A DNA stretch of 64,000 bases from Flavobacterium sp. SH_e (GCF_025717045.1 NZ_JAOVZN010000002.1:178028-242027); one strand, 5' to 3'; counted from the first letter of the stretch, positions 14,765-23,317 are shown. Numbers and translations: made by a program. Notes: generated by a model not told the origin, from the letters alone.

Positions 14765-15724
14765 TTAAGGAATCAAAATAATTTTCCCTGTACTTTTTCT
14801 GCTTTCCAAGAAATCATGCGCCAATTTTCCTTCAGATAATTTAAAAGAAGTCGGTTCAGAAAGTTTGATTTTTCCATCAATAATCCAGTTGAATAATTGA
14901 TTAGCTCTTTTAATTCTCTCTTCTTTAGAATTTAGGTAACTCCACAAATCGCCTCCCGTTAAGGTTTTAGAAGTATCCATTAGCATTCTCGGATTTACTG
15001 GTTCTGGATCTCCGCCAGCCATTCCGAAGAAAACTACTTGTCCGCATTCTTTGGTGACTTCAAAACTGTCTGTCAATGTGCTTCCAATGCTATCATAAAC
15101 TACATCAACGCCTTTTGGAACAACTTTAAAAATTTCAGATTTCCAATCTTCGCTATATAAAAAGACATGATCAGCGCCTTGTTCATAAGCTGCTTTTGCT
15201 TTTTCTGCAGATGAAGTTAAACCAATAACTTGAGCGCCCAAAAGTTTACTGATTTGCGTTAGAATCTGCCCAACGCCGCCCGCAACAGCATGAATTAATA
15301 CAGTTTCATCTTTTGCTGTTTTATGACTGTCTGTAGCTAAATAATGTGCTGTTAAGCCTTGCAATAAGGCAGAGGCTGCGGTTTCAAAAGAAATTTCTTT
15401 TGGCAACGGAAGAACATGATTGATATTTACAGCAACTAATTCTGCATTGGCAAAAGGAACATCGGCGAAAGCCACGCGATCTCCAATTTTATATTCTGGA
15501 TGATTATTGGCATCAACAACAATTCCGGCTCCTTCGTAACCCGCAATAAAAGGCGGATTTCCTTTTAAATGATAATTTCCTTTTCGTCTATAAACATCGG
15601 CAAAATTAAATCCGATGGCTTTCATTTCGACTAAGATTTCGTCGCTTTTTAATTGTGGATTTGGAATTTCTATATATTCTAAAACATCTGAATTCCCAAA
15701 AGTAGAGAAGGTAAGTGCTTTCAT
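14765..15724 (-). CDS. Quinone oxidoreductase-like MDR family protein
   Basis: 319 residues, the usual length for zinc-free medium-chain dehydrogenases. The GroES-like N-terminus holds GFNFADVYRRKGNY, the family's substrate-proximal motif, and GYEGAGIV. The Rossmann domain begins with VLIHAVAGGVGQILTQISKLLG (AxxGGVG nucleotide-binding motif near 150), typical of NADPH-dependent quinone oxidoreductases. No catalytic or structural zinc cysteines are present. It probably reduces quinones or activated alkenes with NADPH. It is transcribed alone, with the cupin gene upstream behind its own terminator. Confidence 0.85.
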   Translation of the reverse strand: MKALTFSTFGNSDVLEYIEIPNPQLKSDEILVEMKAIGFNFADVYRRKGNYHLKGNPPFIAGYEGAGIVVDANNHPEYKIGDRVAFADVPFANAELVAVNINHVLPLPKEISFETAASALLQGLTAHYLATDSHKTAKDETVLIHAVAGGVGQILTQISKLLGAQVIGLTSSAEKAKAAYEQGADHVFLYSEDWKSEIFKVVPKGVDVVYDSIGSTLTDSFEVTKECGQVVFFGMAGGDPEPVNPRMLMDTSKTLTGGDLWSYLNSKEERIKRANQLFNWIIDGKIKLSEPTSFKLSEGKLAHDFLESRKSTGKIILIP

Positions 15725-15797
15725 TTTTAGTTTTTTGAGTTTACAAAGAACGGAAAATATATTGGCTCTATTTTAAAGATAATCTTAAAAACAAAAA

Positions 15798-15829
15798 AAA
15801 GTAACAACTTGAATTCAGGTTGTTACTTT
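15798..15829 (-). terminator. Terminator of the cupin gene
   Basis: An 11-bp stem (15798-15808 with 15819-15829, arm AAAGTAACAAC), followed on the minus strand by an uninterrupted T tract. Confidence 0.7.
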
Positions 15830-15865
15830 GAGTTAAATTAAAAAGGTTGAGATACTGGTAATGGT

Positions 15866-16249
15866 TTATTTTTTAGCTTTAGGTTTTATTTCTGTTACAA
15901 TCAAATTCACAGTTGTATCTCCTAAATTTTTTGCCATATGTGTAACTGCAGGTATGTACATGGCATCTCCAGCTTTAATATCCATAATAATGGGAGCTTT
16001 ACCTTTATCGGTTATTTCAATTTTTCCATCAGTCAATGCATAGATGGTGTGGTCAGGATGCTGATGCCATGGAATTGTTTCTCCCGGAGTAATCTCAACT
16101 TGCATTATTCTTACTCTTTCATTCTCAAGGAGTACTTTTTTATACGCGTTAGGCGCCGCTTTTAATGGGTCTTGCGCGTAGATATTCATACTTAATATTA
16201 AAAGTAATAGTATGAATAGAGGCATTAAATTCTTTTTAATTGTTTTCAT
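15866..16249 (-). CDS. Exported cupin-domain protein
   Basis: 127 residues with a signal peptide (about 1-25, ending in MNIYAQ), so periplasmic or secreted. One conserved cupin barrel: motif 1 ITPGETIPWHQHPDHTIYALTDGKIEI supplies H62, H64 and E/D positions, and motif 2 is GDAMYIPAVTHMAKNLG with H near 103. The histidines suggest a metal site. Single-domain exported cupins have varied roles and the substrate is unknown. It is monocistronic, followed by a strong terminator. Confidence 0.75.
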   Translation of the reverse strand: MKTIKKNLMPLFILLLLILSMNIYAQDPLKAAPNAYKKVLLENERVRIMQVEITPGETIPWHQHPDHTIYALTDGKIEITDKGKAPIIMDIKAGDAMYIPAVTHMAKNLGDTTVNLIVTEIKPKAKK

Positions 16250-16398
16250 TTCATTTCTTTTTTATTGGTTAAATTTTTCCAGATTGTTTATTGCGTATTC
16301 TTTTTGAGAACTTTATCATGTTTGCGTTTTATGAAAAAGATAAAGTTCTCTTGCAATGCATTTTTTTAAATTAATGCGAAGAGGCAGATTTTTCCTAA

Positions 16399-16560
16399 TT
16401 CGAAAAATTACGGTTAGGATATTTAGCTAGAAAAATTGGATTTCATTTTGAAGATGTGAGATCCTTAGATTTAGGTAATGCAGATTCCCATGTCGCCTGT
16501 TTGAATCCGTTGTTTTTTTTCGACTTACCTTCATTGGTTTGGGAAATTGAAGTGCGATAA
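16399..16560 (+). pseudogene. Start-less 53-codon open frame, possible gene remnant
   Basis: Frame from the stop at 16396 to the stop ending at 16560. It encodes a leucine- and aromatic-rich peptide containing LARKIGFHFEDVRSLDLGN and ending WEIEVR, with no ATG and only an internal GTG. Composition looks protein-like and is richer in GC than its surroundings. It may be the tail of a lost gene or a recurrent intergenic sequence. I do not recognise it. Confidence 0.2.
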
Positions 16561-16702
16561 ATAGCGTCTATTTTGGGACTACTAATTTACGAAAAAAAGA
16601 GATGTGGAATGTTTTAAAATTAAATTATTAGTCTTGTTCTTGCTGGTAGCGCATTTGTTTTTGGTTATTTGTTTTAATCCTAATATTTTATGAAATTATA
16701 AA

Positions 16703-16745
16703 ATAAAACCATTAGTAAATACTTTTTATTTACTAATGGTTTTAT
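16703..16745 (-). terminator. Terminator of the aminopeptidase P gene
   Basis: A perfect 19-bp stem (16703-16721 with 16727-16745, core AAAACCATTAGTAAAT) with a 5-nt loop, T-rich on the minus strand. Confidence 0.85.
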
Positions 16746-16782
16746 AATTGTTTTTAGGTTGCTTTTAAAAGCTTTTCAAGGT

Positions 16783-18186
16783 TTATATTTTCGGGAATTT
16801 TAGTTCATTAAAAGTACTTTTTTGTTTAGCCAAAGCCTCGATATCTTGCCATTTTCTTGGAGATTCTGCGGAAAGATTTTCGTATGAATCTTTAGTAATC
16901 AAAATATCATCTTCGATACGAACGCCAATATTCCACCATTTTTTATCGCATTTGCTATTTGCAGGAATATAAATTCCGGGTTCAACTGTAAAAATCATGT
17001 TCTCTTTTAAAGCGCTCATATAATTTCCTTTGTCATGAACATCTAAACCAAGAAAATGTGAACAGCTGTGCGGATAATAGATTCTAGCATCTTTTGGATC
17101 TGTAATAATTCCTAATTTAATCAGCCCATTTGCAATAACTTCTCTGGCTTTTTTGTTTAAATCCTGAAATGGAGTTCCTTCTTTACAGATTTTGAAAACT
17201 TCTTCTTGAGCTTCATAAACCAGTTCGTAAATCGCTTTTTGTTCTGGGCTAAATTTTCCGTTTGCAGGAATTGTTCTGGTAACGTCTGCAGAATAACCGT
17301 GGTATTCAGAGCCAACATCCATCAGTAACAATTGATTATCAATTTTTGTTGCATTATTATCTCCATAATGTAAAATGCATCCATTTGCTCCAGCTCCCAC
17401 AATTGGCGGGTAACCTTCGCCTTCTGCGCCATAATGTCTGTGAATATAAGCGTGAATTCCGTCTGCTTCATTTTCGCTCATATTTGGACCAACCGCTTTC
17501 ATTACTTCGTTGTGAGCAATACAAGAAAGTTTTACTGATTTTCTCATCAAATCAATTTCTTCTGGAGTTTTTATTTCTCTTAAAGAATTGGTTATTGTAT
17601 TAAAAAGTTCAGACGCAGCTTCATTTTCAGTAGTAATTGAAGCTTTAGATTTGAAAGTTTCAATTAACCCAAAAAGATCAAAACCAGATTTATTGTTTTT
17701 AATATCTGTTGGGATTTTATCGTAAACTATTTTGTCGAATTTTTTAAATTCGATAGCAAAATCCTTGAAATCTTTTCCGTTAAAAACAGTAGTGAAACCT
17801 AATTTAGATTTTGCACCTTCAACGCCCAAACGTCTTCCTGTCCATGTTTCCTGTGCCGCATTTCTTTCTCTCACAAAAAGAACTTCGCTATATTTTTCAG
17901 TTCCTTGAGGTTCTTTAAAAATTAATAAAACTGCATCAGGTTCTTTATATCCTGTTAAATAATATAAATCAGGATTTTGATGAAAATTGTAATTAATATC
18001 TTTTGAAAAAACTCTTTCGGGATATGAAAAAACAACCGCTACAGAGTTGGTAGGCATTAAAGCTCTAAAAGCTTCACGGCGTCCTTGATGAAATTCTTTT
18101 GAAAGAAAATCTGTTGGAAGATTTTCTTGCGAATGAGTAGTTGAAAAAGTCAATACAAAGACAAACAATAATAGAAATTGCTTCAT
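16783..18186 (-). CDS. Exported Xaa-Pro aminopeptidase (aminopeptidase P family, M24)
   Basis: 467 residues with a signal peptide (about 1-19), so periplasmic. The N-terminal creatinase-like domain (about 25-200) holds YFLTG-like DLYYLTGYKEP. The C-terminal pita-bread domain has all five metal ligands in context: LLMDVGSEYHGYSADVTRT (two Asp), HSCSHFLGLDVHD (His), TVEPGIYIP (Glu) and GVRIEDDIL (Glu). It removes N-terminal residues preceding proline, using two Mn or similar ions. Monocistronic, ending at a strong hairpin. Confidence 0.9.
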   Translation of the reverse strand: MKQFLLLFVFVLTFSTTHSQENLPTDFLSKEFHQGRREAFRALMPTNSVAVVFSYPERVFSKDINYNFHQNPDLYYLTGYKEPDAVLLIFKEPQGTEKYSEVLFVRERNAAQETWTGRRLGVEGAKSKLGFTTVFNGKDFKDFAIEFKKFDKIVYDKIPTDIKNNKSGFDLFGLIETFKSKASITTENEAASELFNTITNSLREIKTPEEIDLMRKSVKLSCIAHNEVMKAVGPNMSENEADGIHAYIHRHYGAEGEGYPPIVGAGANGCILHYGDNNATKIDNQLLLMDVGSEYHGYSADVTRTIPANGKFSPEQKAIYELVYEAQEEVFKICKEGTPFQDLNKKAREVIANGLIKLGIITDPKDARIYYPHSCSHFLGLDVHDKGNYMSALKENMIFTVEPGIYIPANSKCDKKWWNIGVRIEDDILITKDSYENLSAESPRKWQDIEALAKQKSTFNELKFPKI

Positions 18187-18437
18187 TTTTTTGGTTTTTT
18201 GTTGATGATTTCTGATTTTTTGATTGATGCAAATTACGAAAAAAATGCAACCTCCTATTCGAATTTAAATATTTGATTTGTAAGATTTTGAATAAAATGG
18301 TGTAACTTAGAGATAGAAAAATACTACTTATGATATAATGAAACTTGTAACTAGGCACGAATATTGAGAACAGAATGTTTTAGAGAATAATTTTAATCTT
18401 CAAAAACAAATTATATTAATCTTAAAATTACATTTTT

Positions 18438-18875
18438 ATGAAAAAATACACACTTGCAATCGTTTCAGTTTTAACCTTATTATTTGCTTCATGTAAGACA
18501 TCAAAAGATACTGCAAGCGCAGGTAATCTTTTTGATACTACTTGGGAATTGGAATACATTTCTGGACCAAGAATTGCTTTTGAAGGTTTATACCCTAACA
18601 AAAAACCACAGCTTACTTTTGATCAAAAAGAAACAAGGGTTTATGGTAATAATGGATGCAACGGTTATAGTGCTCCATATACTTTAAGCGGAAAATCTTT
18701 AACTTTTGGAGAAGCAGGTCCAACAACAATGATGTTTTGTGACGGTGGAGGAGAGCAAGTCTTTTTAAAACAAATCAAGCAAATTACAAGTTATTCGATT
18801 GATAAAGACGGAAAACTAAATTTAATTCAGGGAGATATTCCAGTAATGAGATTTAAAAAAGTAGCAAAACAATAA
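18438..18875 (+). CDS. META domain lipoprotein
   Basis: 145 residues. Lipoprotein signal peptide with lipobox LLFASC, acylated Cys at 19. The mature part is one META domain: TTWELEYISG, the central KPQLTFD and YGNNGCNGYSAPYTLSG segment, then TTMMFCDGGGEQVFLKQI and a C-terminal LIQGD. META/HslJ-like lipoproteins are found in many Bacteroidetes without a firmly assigned role; E. coli HslJ is linked to novobiocin resistance and heat shock. Convergent with the sigma factor gene across a shared hairpin. Confidence 0.85.
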   Translation: MKKYTLAIVSVLTLLFASCKTSKDTASAGNLFDTTWELEYISGPRIAFEGLYPNKKPQLTFDQKETRVYGNNGCNGYSAPYTLSGKSLTFGEAGPTTMMFCDGGGEQVFLKQIKQITSYSIDKDGKLNLIQGDIPVMRFKKVAKQ

Positions 18876-18914
18876 GTTAATGTTATTCAGCTTTGAGAAA
18901 GTTCTAAGTTATAG

Positions 18915-18948
18915 AAAAAGGGAAATGATTTTTTTTATTTCCCTTTTT
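18915..18948. terminator. Bidirectional terminator between the META lipoprotein and sigma factor genes
   Basis: A 12-bp stem (18915-18926 with 18937-18948, core AAAGGGAAAT) with T-rich flanks on both strands. Confidence 0.7.
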
Positions 18949-20180
18949 TATTGAAGCAGTTCTATATTTCTGCTGATAACGTTTTTATCAGAAATTGTTT
19001 TGGCTAAGCTAAGTGCAGTTTCAAAATGCTGAAGTGCTTTTTTAGAATCAACTTCAGAATATAGATTTCCGAGTAAAGAATAATAAAAATGATTGTCGGT
19101 TAAGTTTAATTTTTCGGCTTCGCGAATGGCTTCTTCTTTGCCTTTTACTTTTGCTAAAGCGTATGTTCTGTTCAGCGCAACAATTGTTGAATATTCTAGG
19201 ATAATCAGATTGTTATACAATTCGAGGATATTTGTCCATTTTTCAGGACTGTCTTGTTTAATAGTATGCCAATAAGCAATTCCTGCTTCTAAATGGTATT
19301 TTGAAAGTGTGCTTCCGGTAGATGATTGACTCAAAAAATAAGTTCCGCGATCTATTAATTCTTGATTCCAAAGCGATTGATCTTGATCTTCGTATAAAAT
19401 AATTTCTCCATTTTCTCCAGTTCGAGCATCAAATCTTGACGAATGAAAACACATTAAAGCCATTAGAGCATTTGTTTCTGGAAGATTGGTGCTTTCTTTT
19501 TGAATTAATAAATAAGAAAGACGCATAGCCTCGGTACAAAGATCTTTTCTCAAAGTCGTATTTTGTGAAACAGAATAATAACCTTCAGAATACAAAAGGT
19601 AAATAGTTTTCAAGACTGTTTGTATTCGGTCTTTAACTTCAGATTGATTCGGATTTTGGATTTTTATATTTTCCTCTTTCAGTTTTTCCTTTGCGCGATT
19701 TATTCTCTTATAAATGACTTCCTTATTAGATAAAAAAGCATCTGAGATTTCGCTGATTCCAAAACCGCATAATAAATTAAGAGCCAATGCAATTTGCGCC
19801 TCTTCAGAATTACATGGATTACAAACCGTGAAAATCATCGCCAACTGACTGTCGGCAATATTTTGATCTGATAAATCAAGATCGATTTCTGGGTTGTTTA
19901 ATGGAGTATTGTGTTTTATTTCGGAAACGATTTTGGTTTCAAAAACGGTATTGCGTTTTAAATAATTTTTGGTTTTATTTTTAGCAACGGTATAAAGCCA
20001 TGCTGTCGGATTTTCTGGAGTTCCTTTTATCGCCCAAGTTTCAGAAGCTGTTAGAAAAGTGTCGCTTACAATATCTTCGGCAATTTCGATATGATGAATT
20101 CCGAATAAACTGCATAATACCGAAACTATTTTCTGATATTCAGTTCTAAATAAATGAGGTATAAGTTCTGGATTCTCCAT
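18948..20180 (-). CDS. ECF42-type RNA polymerase sigma factor
   Basis: 410 residues from MENPELIPHLFRTEYQKI; an upstream in-frame ATG at 20219 is possible but adds 13 residues unlike the family. Region 2 holds EIAEDIVSDTFLTASETWAIKGTPENPTAWLYTVAKNKT and region 4 FGISEISDAFLSNKEVIYKRINRAK. A long C-terminal TPR-like extension (about 190-410, with LEAGIAYWHT and YSLLGNLY) is the feature of the ECF42 group, in which the extension is needed for activity. The group is usually encoded beside a YCII/DGPF protein, as here. No anti-sigma gene is present. Confidence 0.85.
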   Translation of the reverse strand: MENPELIPHLFRTEYQKIVSVLCSLFGIHHIEIAEDIVSDTFLTASETWAIKGTPENPTAWLYTVAKNKTKNYLKRNTVFETKIVSEIKHNTPLNNPEIDLDLSDQNIADSQLAMIFTVCNPCNSEEAQIALALNLLCGFGISEISDAFLSNKEVIYKRINRAKEKLKEENIKIQNPNQSEVKDRIQTVLKTIYLLYSEGYYSVSQNTTLRKDLCTEAMRLSYLLIQKESTNLPETNALMALMCFHSSRFDARTGENGEIILYEDQDQSLWNQELIDRGTYFLSQSSTGSTLSKYHLEAGIAYWHTIKQDSPEKWTNILELYNNLIILEYSTIVALNRTYALAKVKGKEEAIREAEKLNLTDNHFYYSLLGNLYSEVDSKKALQHFETALSLAKTISDKNVISRNIELLQ

Positions 20181-20237
20181 AGTGTAAAATAAAATGCCTA
20201 AGTAAAGATACAAAGGCATTTTGTTAATTATTTCCAG

Positions 20238-20573
20238 TTAAACGGCCATTCTAATTTCTACATTTCCTCCAAAATGTAGAACGGGACAGCCTTGCGCTAT
20301 TTCGGCAGCTTCATCATAATCTTTGGCTTTAATAATAATTAATCCACCAATCGATTCTTTAATTTCTACAAAAGGACCATTTGTAATTCCTTTAGAATTG
20401 ACCAATTTTCCCTGTCCATCCCAACGTTGCAAAGGTCTTGCTAGTTTATCCTGCGCGGCAAGACTTCCAAACCAGTTTTGCCATTGCTGTAAATGTTGCT
20501 GCAATTCTTCTGGAGAAGGCTGTGCTTCTTTTGTTATAAAATCCCTTCTGAAAATCAATAAAAATTCATTCAT
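20238..20573 (-). CDS. YCII-related (DGPF) domain protein
   Basis: 111 residues from MNEFLLIFRRDF; an upstream in-frame start at 20597 is less likely. The YCII-related fold is seen in the N-terminal strand FLLIFRR, QQWQNWFGSLAAQDKL, and the signature TNGPFVEIKESIGGLIIIKAKDYDEAAEIAQGCP. The family resembles muconolactone isomerase-like barrels with a His/Asp pair. It is the usual genomic partner of ECF42 sigma factors. It lies 57 nt upstream of the sigma gene on the same strand, so the two probably form one operon. Its role in sigma factor control is unknown. Confidence 0.85.
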   Translation of the reverse strand: MNEFLLIFRRDFITKEAQPSPEELQQHLQQWQNWFGSLAAQDKLARPLQRWDGQGKLVNSKGITNGPFVEIKESIGGLIIIKAKDYDEAAEIAQGCPVLHFGGNVEIRMAV

Positions 20574-20653
20574 TTCTTTATGTTTTATAATGATCAATTT
20601 ATTTTAAGCAATATAAAGTTAATCGTTTTTAGAAAATAAAAACAATATCCAGA

Positions 20654-21106
20654 TTATCCAAACTGGCCAACTCTATAAGATCCAGGTGTATTGGCAAAAG
20701 TAATATTAAGACGATTCCAAGCATTGATTGCAGCAATGGCAAGTGTAAGATCAATTAATTCGTCTTCTGTAAATTCAGTTTTTGCAATTTCATAGATTTC
20801 GTCTGGAACATCGCAGGCATTTACCGCTTCCGCGAAAGCAAGAGCAACTCTTTCCCTTTTTGTAAAATAAGGGGTTTCTTTCCAAGCGCTTAATCCAAAT
20901 AAACGCTGCGTAGTTTCGCCATGAGCAATAGCTTCTTTTGAGTGCATATCTAAACAATATGCGCAATTGTTAATTTGAGATATTCTGAAATCTACTAATT
21001 CCATAAGAGATCTCTCGATTGTTGATTTTTTCAAATAACCACTAATTCCAAATAATGTACTAATAGCTTTTTGACCTTTTTCGAATAAATTAATTCTAGC
21101 TTCTAT
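20654..21106 (-). CDS. AhpD-like carboxymuconolactone decarboxylase family protein with no standard start codon
   Basis: The conserved protein runs from an EARINLFEKGQKAIS segment, through SQINNCAYCLDMHSKEA (CxxCxxxH) to an ITFANTPGSYRVGQ tail, about 150 residues. The N-terminal helices matching the family (LFEKGQKAISTLFGISGYLKKS) are encoded upstream of the first usable TTG at 21034. Between them and an in-frame stop at 21125-21127 there is no ATG, GTG or TTG: the codons are ACA TTA AAA ATA TAC ATC ATA GAA GCT. I place the start at ATA 21106, where homologues would have ATG. Starts at ATC, ATT, or TTG 21034 are alternatives, as is a disabled gene. The enzyme is likely a thiol peroxidase-like oxidoreductase. 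Confidence 0.7.
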   Translation of the reverse strand: MEARINLFEKGQKAISTLFGISGYLKKSTIERSLMELVDFRISQINNCAYCLDMHSKEAIAHGETTQRLFGLSAWKETPYFTKRERVALAFAEAVNACDVPDEIYEIAKTEFTEDELIDLTLAIAAINAWNRLNITFANTPGSYRVGQFG

Positions 21107-21239
21107 GATGTATATTTTTAATGTTTATACTTCAATAACAAGCGAACTTTCAGAATTGGACAAAAATGAGAAAAAAAAAATAAAAATATTTTTAGCGGAG
21201 AGGGAAAATTCAGTTTTTACAAGGGTTTTCGAAATAAAA

Positions 21240-21264
21240 AACCGCCCATTTTTGACGGACGGTT
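21240..21264 (-). terminator. Terminator of msrB-msrA
   Basis: An 8-bp stem (21240-21247 AACCGCCC with 21257-21264 GGACGGTT, one G-U) and a T run on the minus strand after the hairpin. Confidence 0.65.
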
Positions 21265-21275
21265 CTAGAATAATC

Positions 21276-21884
21276 TTATTTCTTTTTCAGTTTGTCTTTA
21301 AAAACCTTTTCAAATTTTTCCAGTTTTGGCTGAATTACCATTTTACAATACGGCTGATTTTTATTGTTTGAATAATAATTCTGATGGTAATCTTCGGCTT
21401 TATAAAAAACTTTAAAAGGTTCCACTTTCGTTACAATTGGGCTTTTATAGACTTTTGCTTTATTTAATTCAGCAATGATGCTTTCGGCAGCTTTTTTCTG
21501 TTCTGCATTTTTATAAAAAATCACCGAACGATATTGTGTTCCAACATCGGCGCCTTGACGGTTTAAAGTTGTTGGATCATGAACGGTAAAAAAGACTTTG
21601 AAGATTTCATTAATATCCGTTATGTTTTTATCATACGTAATCTGAACCACTTCGGCATGACCTGTTTCTCCTGTACAAACTTCTTCATAAGTTGGATTGG
21701 CAACATTCCCACCAGAAAAACCTGAAACTACAGATTTTACACCGTCTAAATTTTCATAAACGGCTTCAACACACCAATAACAGCCTCCACCAAGCGTAAT
21801 GGTTTCTAGATTTGATGCTTTTTTATTTTGCGAAAAGCCATTCAGCGAAAGCGCAAATAAACATATTAAAAGTATATTTTTCAT
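21276..21884 (-). CDS. msrA: Peptide-methionine (S)-S-oxide reductase MsrA, exported
   Basis: 202 residues from [10 protein letters not shown]; an upstream TTG-initiated extension is rejected because this ATG gives a clean signal peptide (1-19, ending GFSQ). The catalytic motif GGGCYWCVE has C35 and C38. [25 protein letters not shown] and EDYHQNYY complete the family pattern. It reduces the S epimer of methionine sulfoxide, here probably in the periplasm. It lies 7 nt downstream of msrB in the same orientation, so the pair handles both epimers from one transcript. Confidence 0.93.
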   Translation of the reverse strand: MKNILLICLFALSLNGFSQNKKASNLETITLGGGCYWCVEAVYENLDGVKSVVSGFSGGNVANPTYEEVCTGETGHAEVVQITYDKNITDINEIFKVFFTVHDPTTLNRQGADVGTQYRSVIFYKNAEQKKAAESIIAELNKAKVYKSPIVTKVEPFKVFYKAEDYHQNYYSNNKNQPYCKMVIQPKLEKFEKVFKDKLKKK

Positions 21885-21891
21885 AATCAGA

Positions 21892-22443
21892 TTATTTATT
21901 GTCAGGAATAAAGTCAAGAGCAATTGAGTTCATGCAATAGCGTTTTCCAGTAGGAGCGGGGCCATCATCAAATAAATGACCTAAATGTCCGCCACAGCGT
22001 GCGCATAAAGCTTCGATTCTTTCCATTCCAAGTGAATTGTCTTCCCTAAAAACAATACTTTTTTTGTTTTCTTGGTCAAAGAAACTAGGCCATCCGCAGC
22101 TGCTTGAAAATTTTGCAGTCGATCTAAAAAGTCTGTTCCCGCAAGAAGCGCAGTAATACGTTCCTTTTTCGTCAGTATTCCAATATTTTCCTGTAAAAGG
22201 TCTTTCTGTATCTGCCTCGCGCATTACTGCATAAACATCTTCTGGTAAGACCTTTTTCCATTCTGCATTACTGATATTTAGTTTTGTAGTATCGGTATTA
22301 GAATAATAAGGATTTCCAGATTTATTGATCACGTTTTCCGTAGAAGCCGGTTTAATGTACTTTTTATTGTTTTGTCCGCAGGCTTGCAAAATGAAAAGCG
22401 GTATTAAAAAACAAAGACTGAAAAAATGGGTTTTAGATTTCAT
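21892..22443 (-). CDS. msrB: Peptide-methionine (R)-S-oxide reductase MsrB, lipoprotein
   Basis: 183 residues from ATG at 22443; a TTG two codons upstream is ignored. Lipobox FILQAC puts the acylated Cys at 22, so the enzyme is membrane-tethered in the periplasm. Two CxxC pairs (CASCG and CARCG) bind the structural zinc, and [17 protein letters not shown] and [11 protein letters not shown] (catalytic Cys) are the family core. It reduces the R epimer of methionine sulfoxide. First gene of msrB-msrA, with a perfect -7 promoter box upstream. Confidence 0.93.
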   Translation of the reverse strand: MKSKTHFFSLCFLIPLFILQACGQNNKKYIKPASTENVINKSGNPYYSNTDTTKLNISNAEWKKVLPEDVYAVMREADTERPFTGKYWNTDEKGTYYCASCGNRLFRSTAKFSSSCGWPSFFDQENKKSIVFREDNSLGMERIEALCARCGGHLGHLFDDGPAPTGKRYCMNSIALDFIPDNK

Positions 22444-22501
22444 AAACAAATAGTGGATTTTGTATTAAATCAATATTCTTTAGGATTTTGAATTTATCAA
22501 T

Positions 22502-22509
22502 CAAAGATA
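22502..22509 (-). promoter_or_regulatory. -7 promoter element of msrB-msrA
   Basis: The minus strand reads TATCTTTG, an exact TAnnTTTG match, 58 nt before the msrB start. Confidence 0.5.
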
Positions 22510-22741
22510 CGCTGAGATTCATCCCGAAATACTGAGTTTAAAATAATTGAGATTTTTTTAAGTGTGTTTTAACTTTTTATTAGTTACGTAAATAAAGACA
22601 ATCTAGTTTTTATGTCTTAATTTTAACAGCTTTTAATTTTTAATGAGATTTATAATATTGTAAATCAGAAAAATAGAAATTGAATAAACATTTGGATTTT
22701 TGACAATTAGAATTAGGATTTTCAAGCCATTTCTTTTTTCG

Positions 22742-22749
22742 TATTTTTG
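22742..22749 (+). promoter_or_regulatory. -7 promoter element of idi
   Basis: TATTTTTG, an exact TAnnTTTG match, 17 nt before the idi ATG, implying a very short leader. Confidence 0.5.
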
Positions 22750-22766
22750 TTTGCTTAAGAAGACTT

Positions 22767-23294
22767 ATGACAGAAGAAAACGTAATATTAGTTAATCAAA
22801 ACGATGAGCAAATTGGCTTAATGCCAAAATTGGAAGCACATGAAAAAGCGCTTTTGCACCGTGCATTTTCGGTTTTTGTTTTAAATGAACAAAATGAGAT
22901 CATGTTACAGCAGCGCGCACATCAAAAATATCATTCTCCTTTACTTTGGACGAATACGTGTTGTAGTCACCAGCGTGAAGGCGAAACCAATATTGAAGCG
23001 GGAAGCAGAAGATTGTTTGAAGAAATGGGATTTAAAACAGACTTGAAAGAGCTGTTTCATTTTATTTATAAAGCGCCTTTTGATAATGGATTGACAGAGC
23101 ATGAGTTGGATCACGTAATGATTGGATATTATAATGATGATCCAAACATTAATACAGAAGAAGTAGAAGATTGGAAATGGATGAAGATTGAAGATGTGAA
23201 AACTGATATTCAGAAACAGCCCGAAATTTATACCGTTTGGTTTAAAATAATTTTTGATGAATTTTATCATTATTTAGAAGATCATAAACTTTAA
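22767..23294 (+). CDS. idi: Isopentenyl-diphosphate delta-isomerase (type I)
   Basis: 175 residues, the normal length for a type I enzyme with a Nudix fold. AHEKALLHRAFSVFVLN, the active-site stretch WTNTCCSHQREGE (catalytic Cys in NTCCSH, metal-binding His) and the RRLFEEMGF Nudix-like helix are all present, as is the acidic ELDHVMIG with a metal-binding Glu. It interconverts isopentenyl and dimethylallyl diphosphate for quinone and isoprenoid synthesis. HQREGE replaces the more common HPREGE. First of a tight three-gene cluster with the PTPS gene and peroxiredoxin. Confidence 0.93.
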   Translation: MTEENVILVNQNDEQIGLMPKLEAHEKALLHRAFSVFVLNEQNEIMLQQRAHQKYHSPLLWTNTCCSHQREGETNIEAGSRRLFEEMGFKTDLKELFHFIYKAPFDNGLTEHELDHVMIGYYNDDPNINTEEVEDWKWMKIEDVKTDIQKQPEIYTVWFKIIFDEFYHYLEDHKL

Positions 23295-23317
23295 TCCAAA
23301 CTAACCAAAAACCTAGA

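Larger units (their letters stand above)
16250..16782. other. 533-nt intergenic region, mostly without recognisable content
   Basis: Between the cupin and aminopeptidase P genes. It contains a 12-bp inverted repeat (16306-16317 with 16339-16350, arm GAGAACTTTATC), a 53-codon open frame with no start codon (see 16399-16560) and the aminopeptidase terminator at 16703-16745. No exact -7 promoter match for the cupin gene was seen. Confidence 0.5.
22444..22766. other. 323-nt divergent intergenic region between msrB and idi
   Basis: AT-rich. It holds the two outward-facing -7 elements listed separately (22502-22509 for msrB, 22742-22749 for idi). I see no other structured element in the middle. 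Confidence 0.5.

Noticed and set aside
21105..21371. Plus-strand open frame of 88 codons (MMYIFNVYTSITSELSEL...) divergent from the AhpD-like gene
   Set aside because: It begins inside the probable start region of the AhpD-like gene, reads through the msrA terminator and into msrA, and has no family-like content beyond its first part.
22941..23270. Minus-strand open frame of 109 codons opposite idi
   Set aside because: It is antisense to a complete Nudix enzyme and composed mostly of Ile/Phe/Lys runs.
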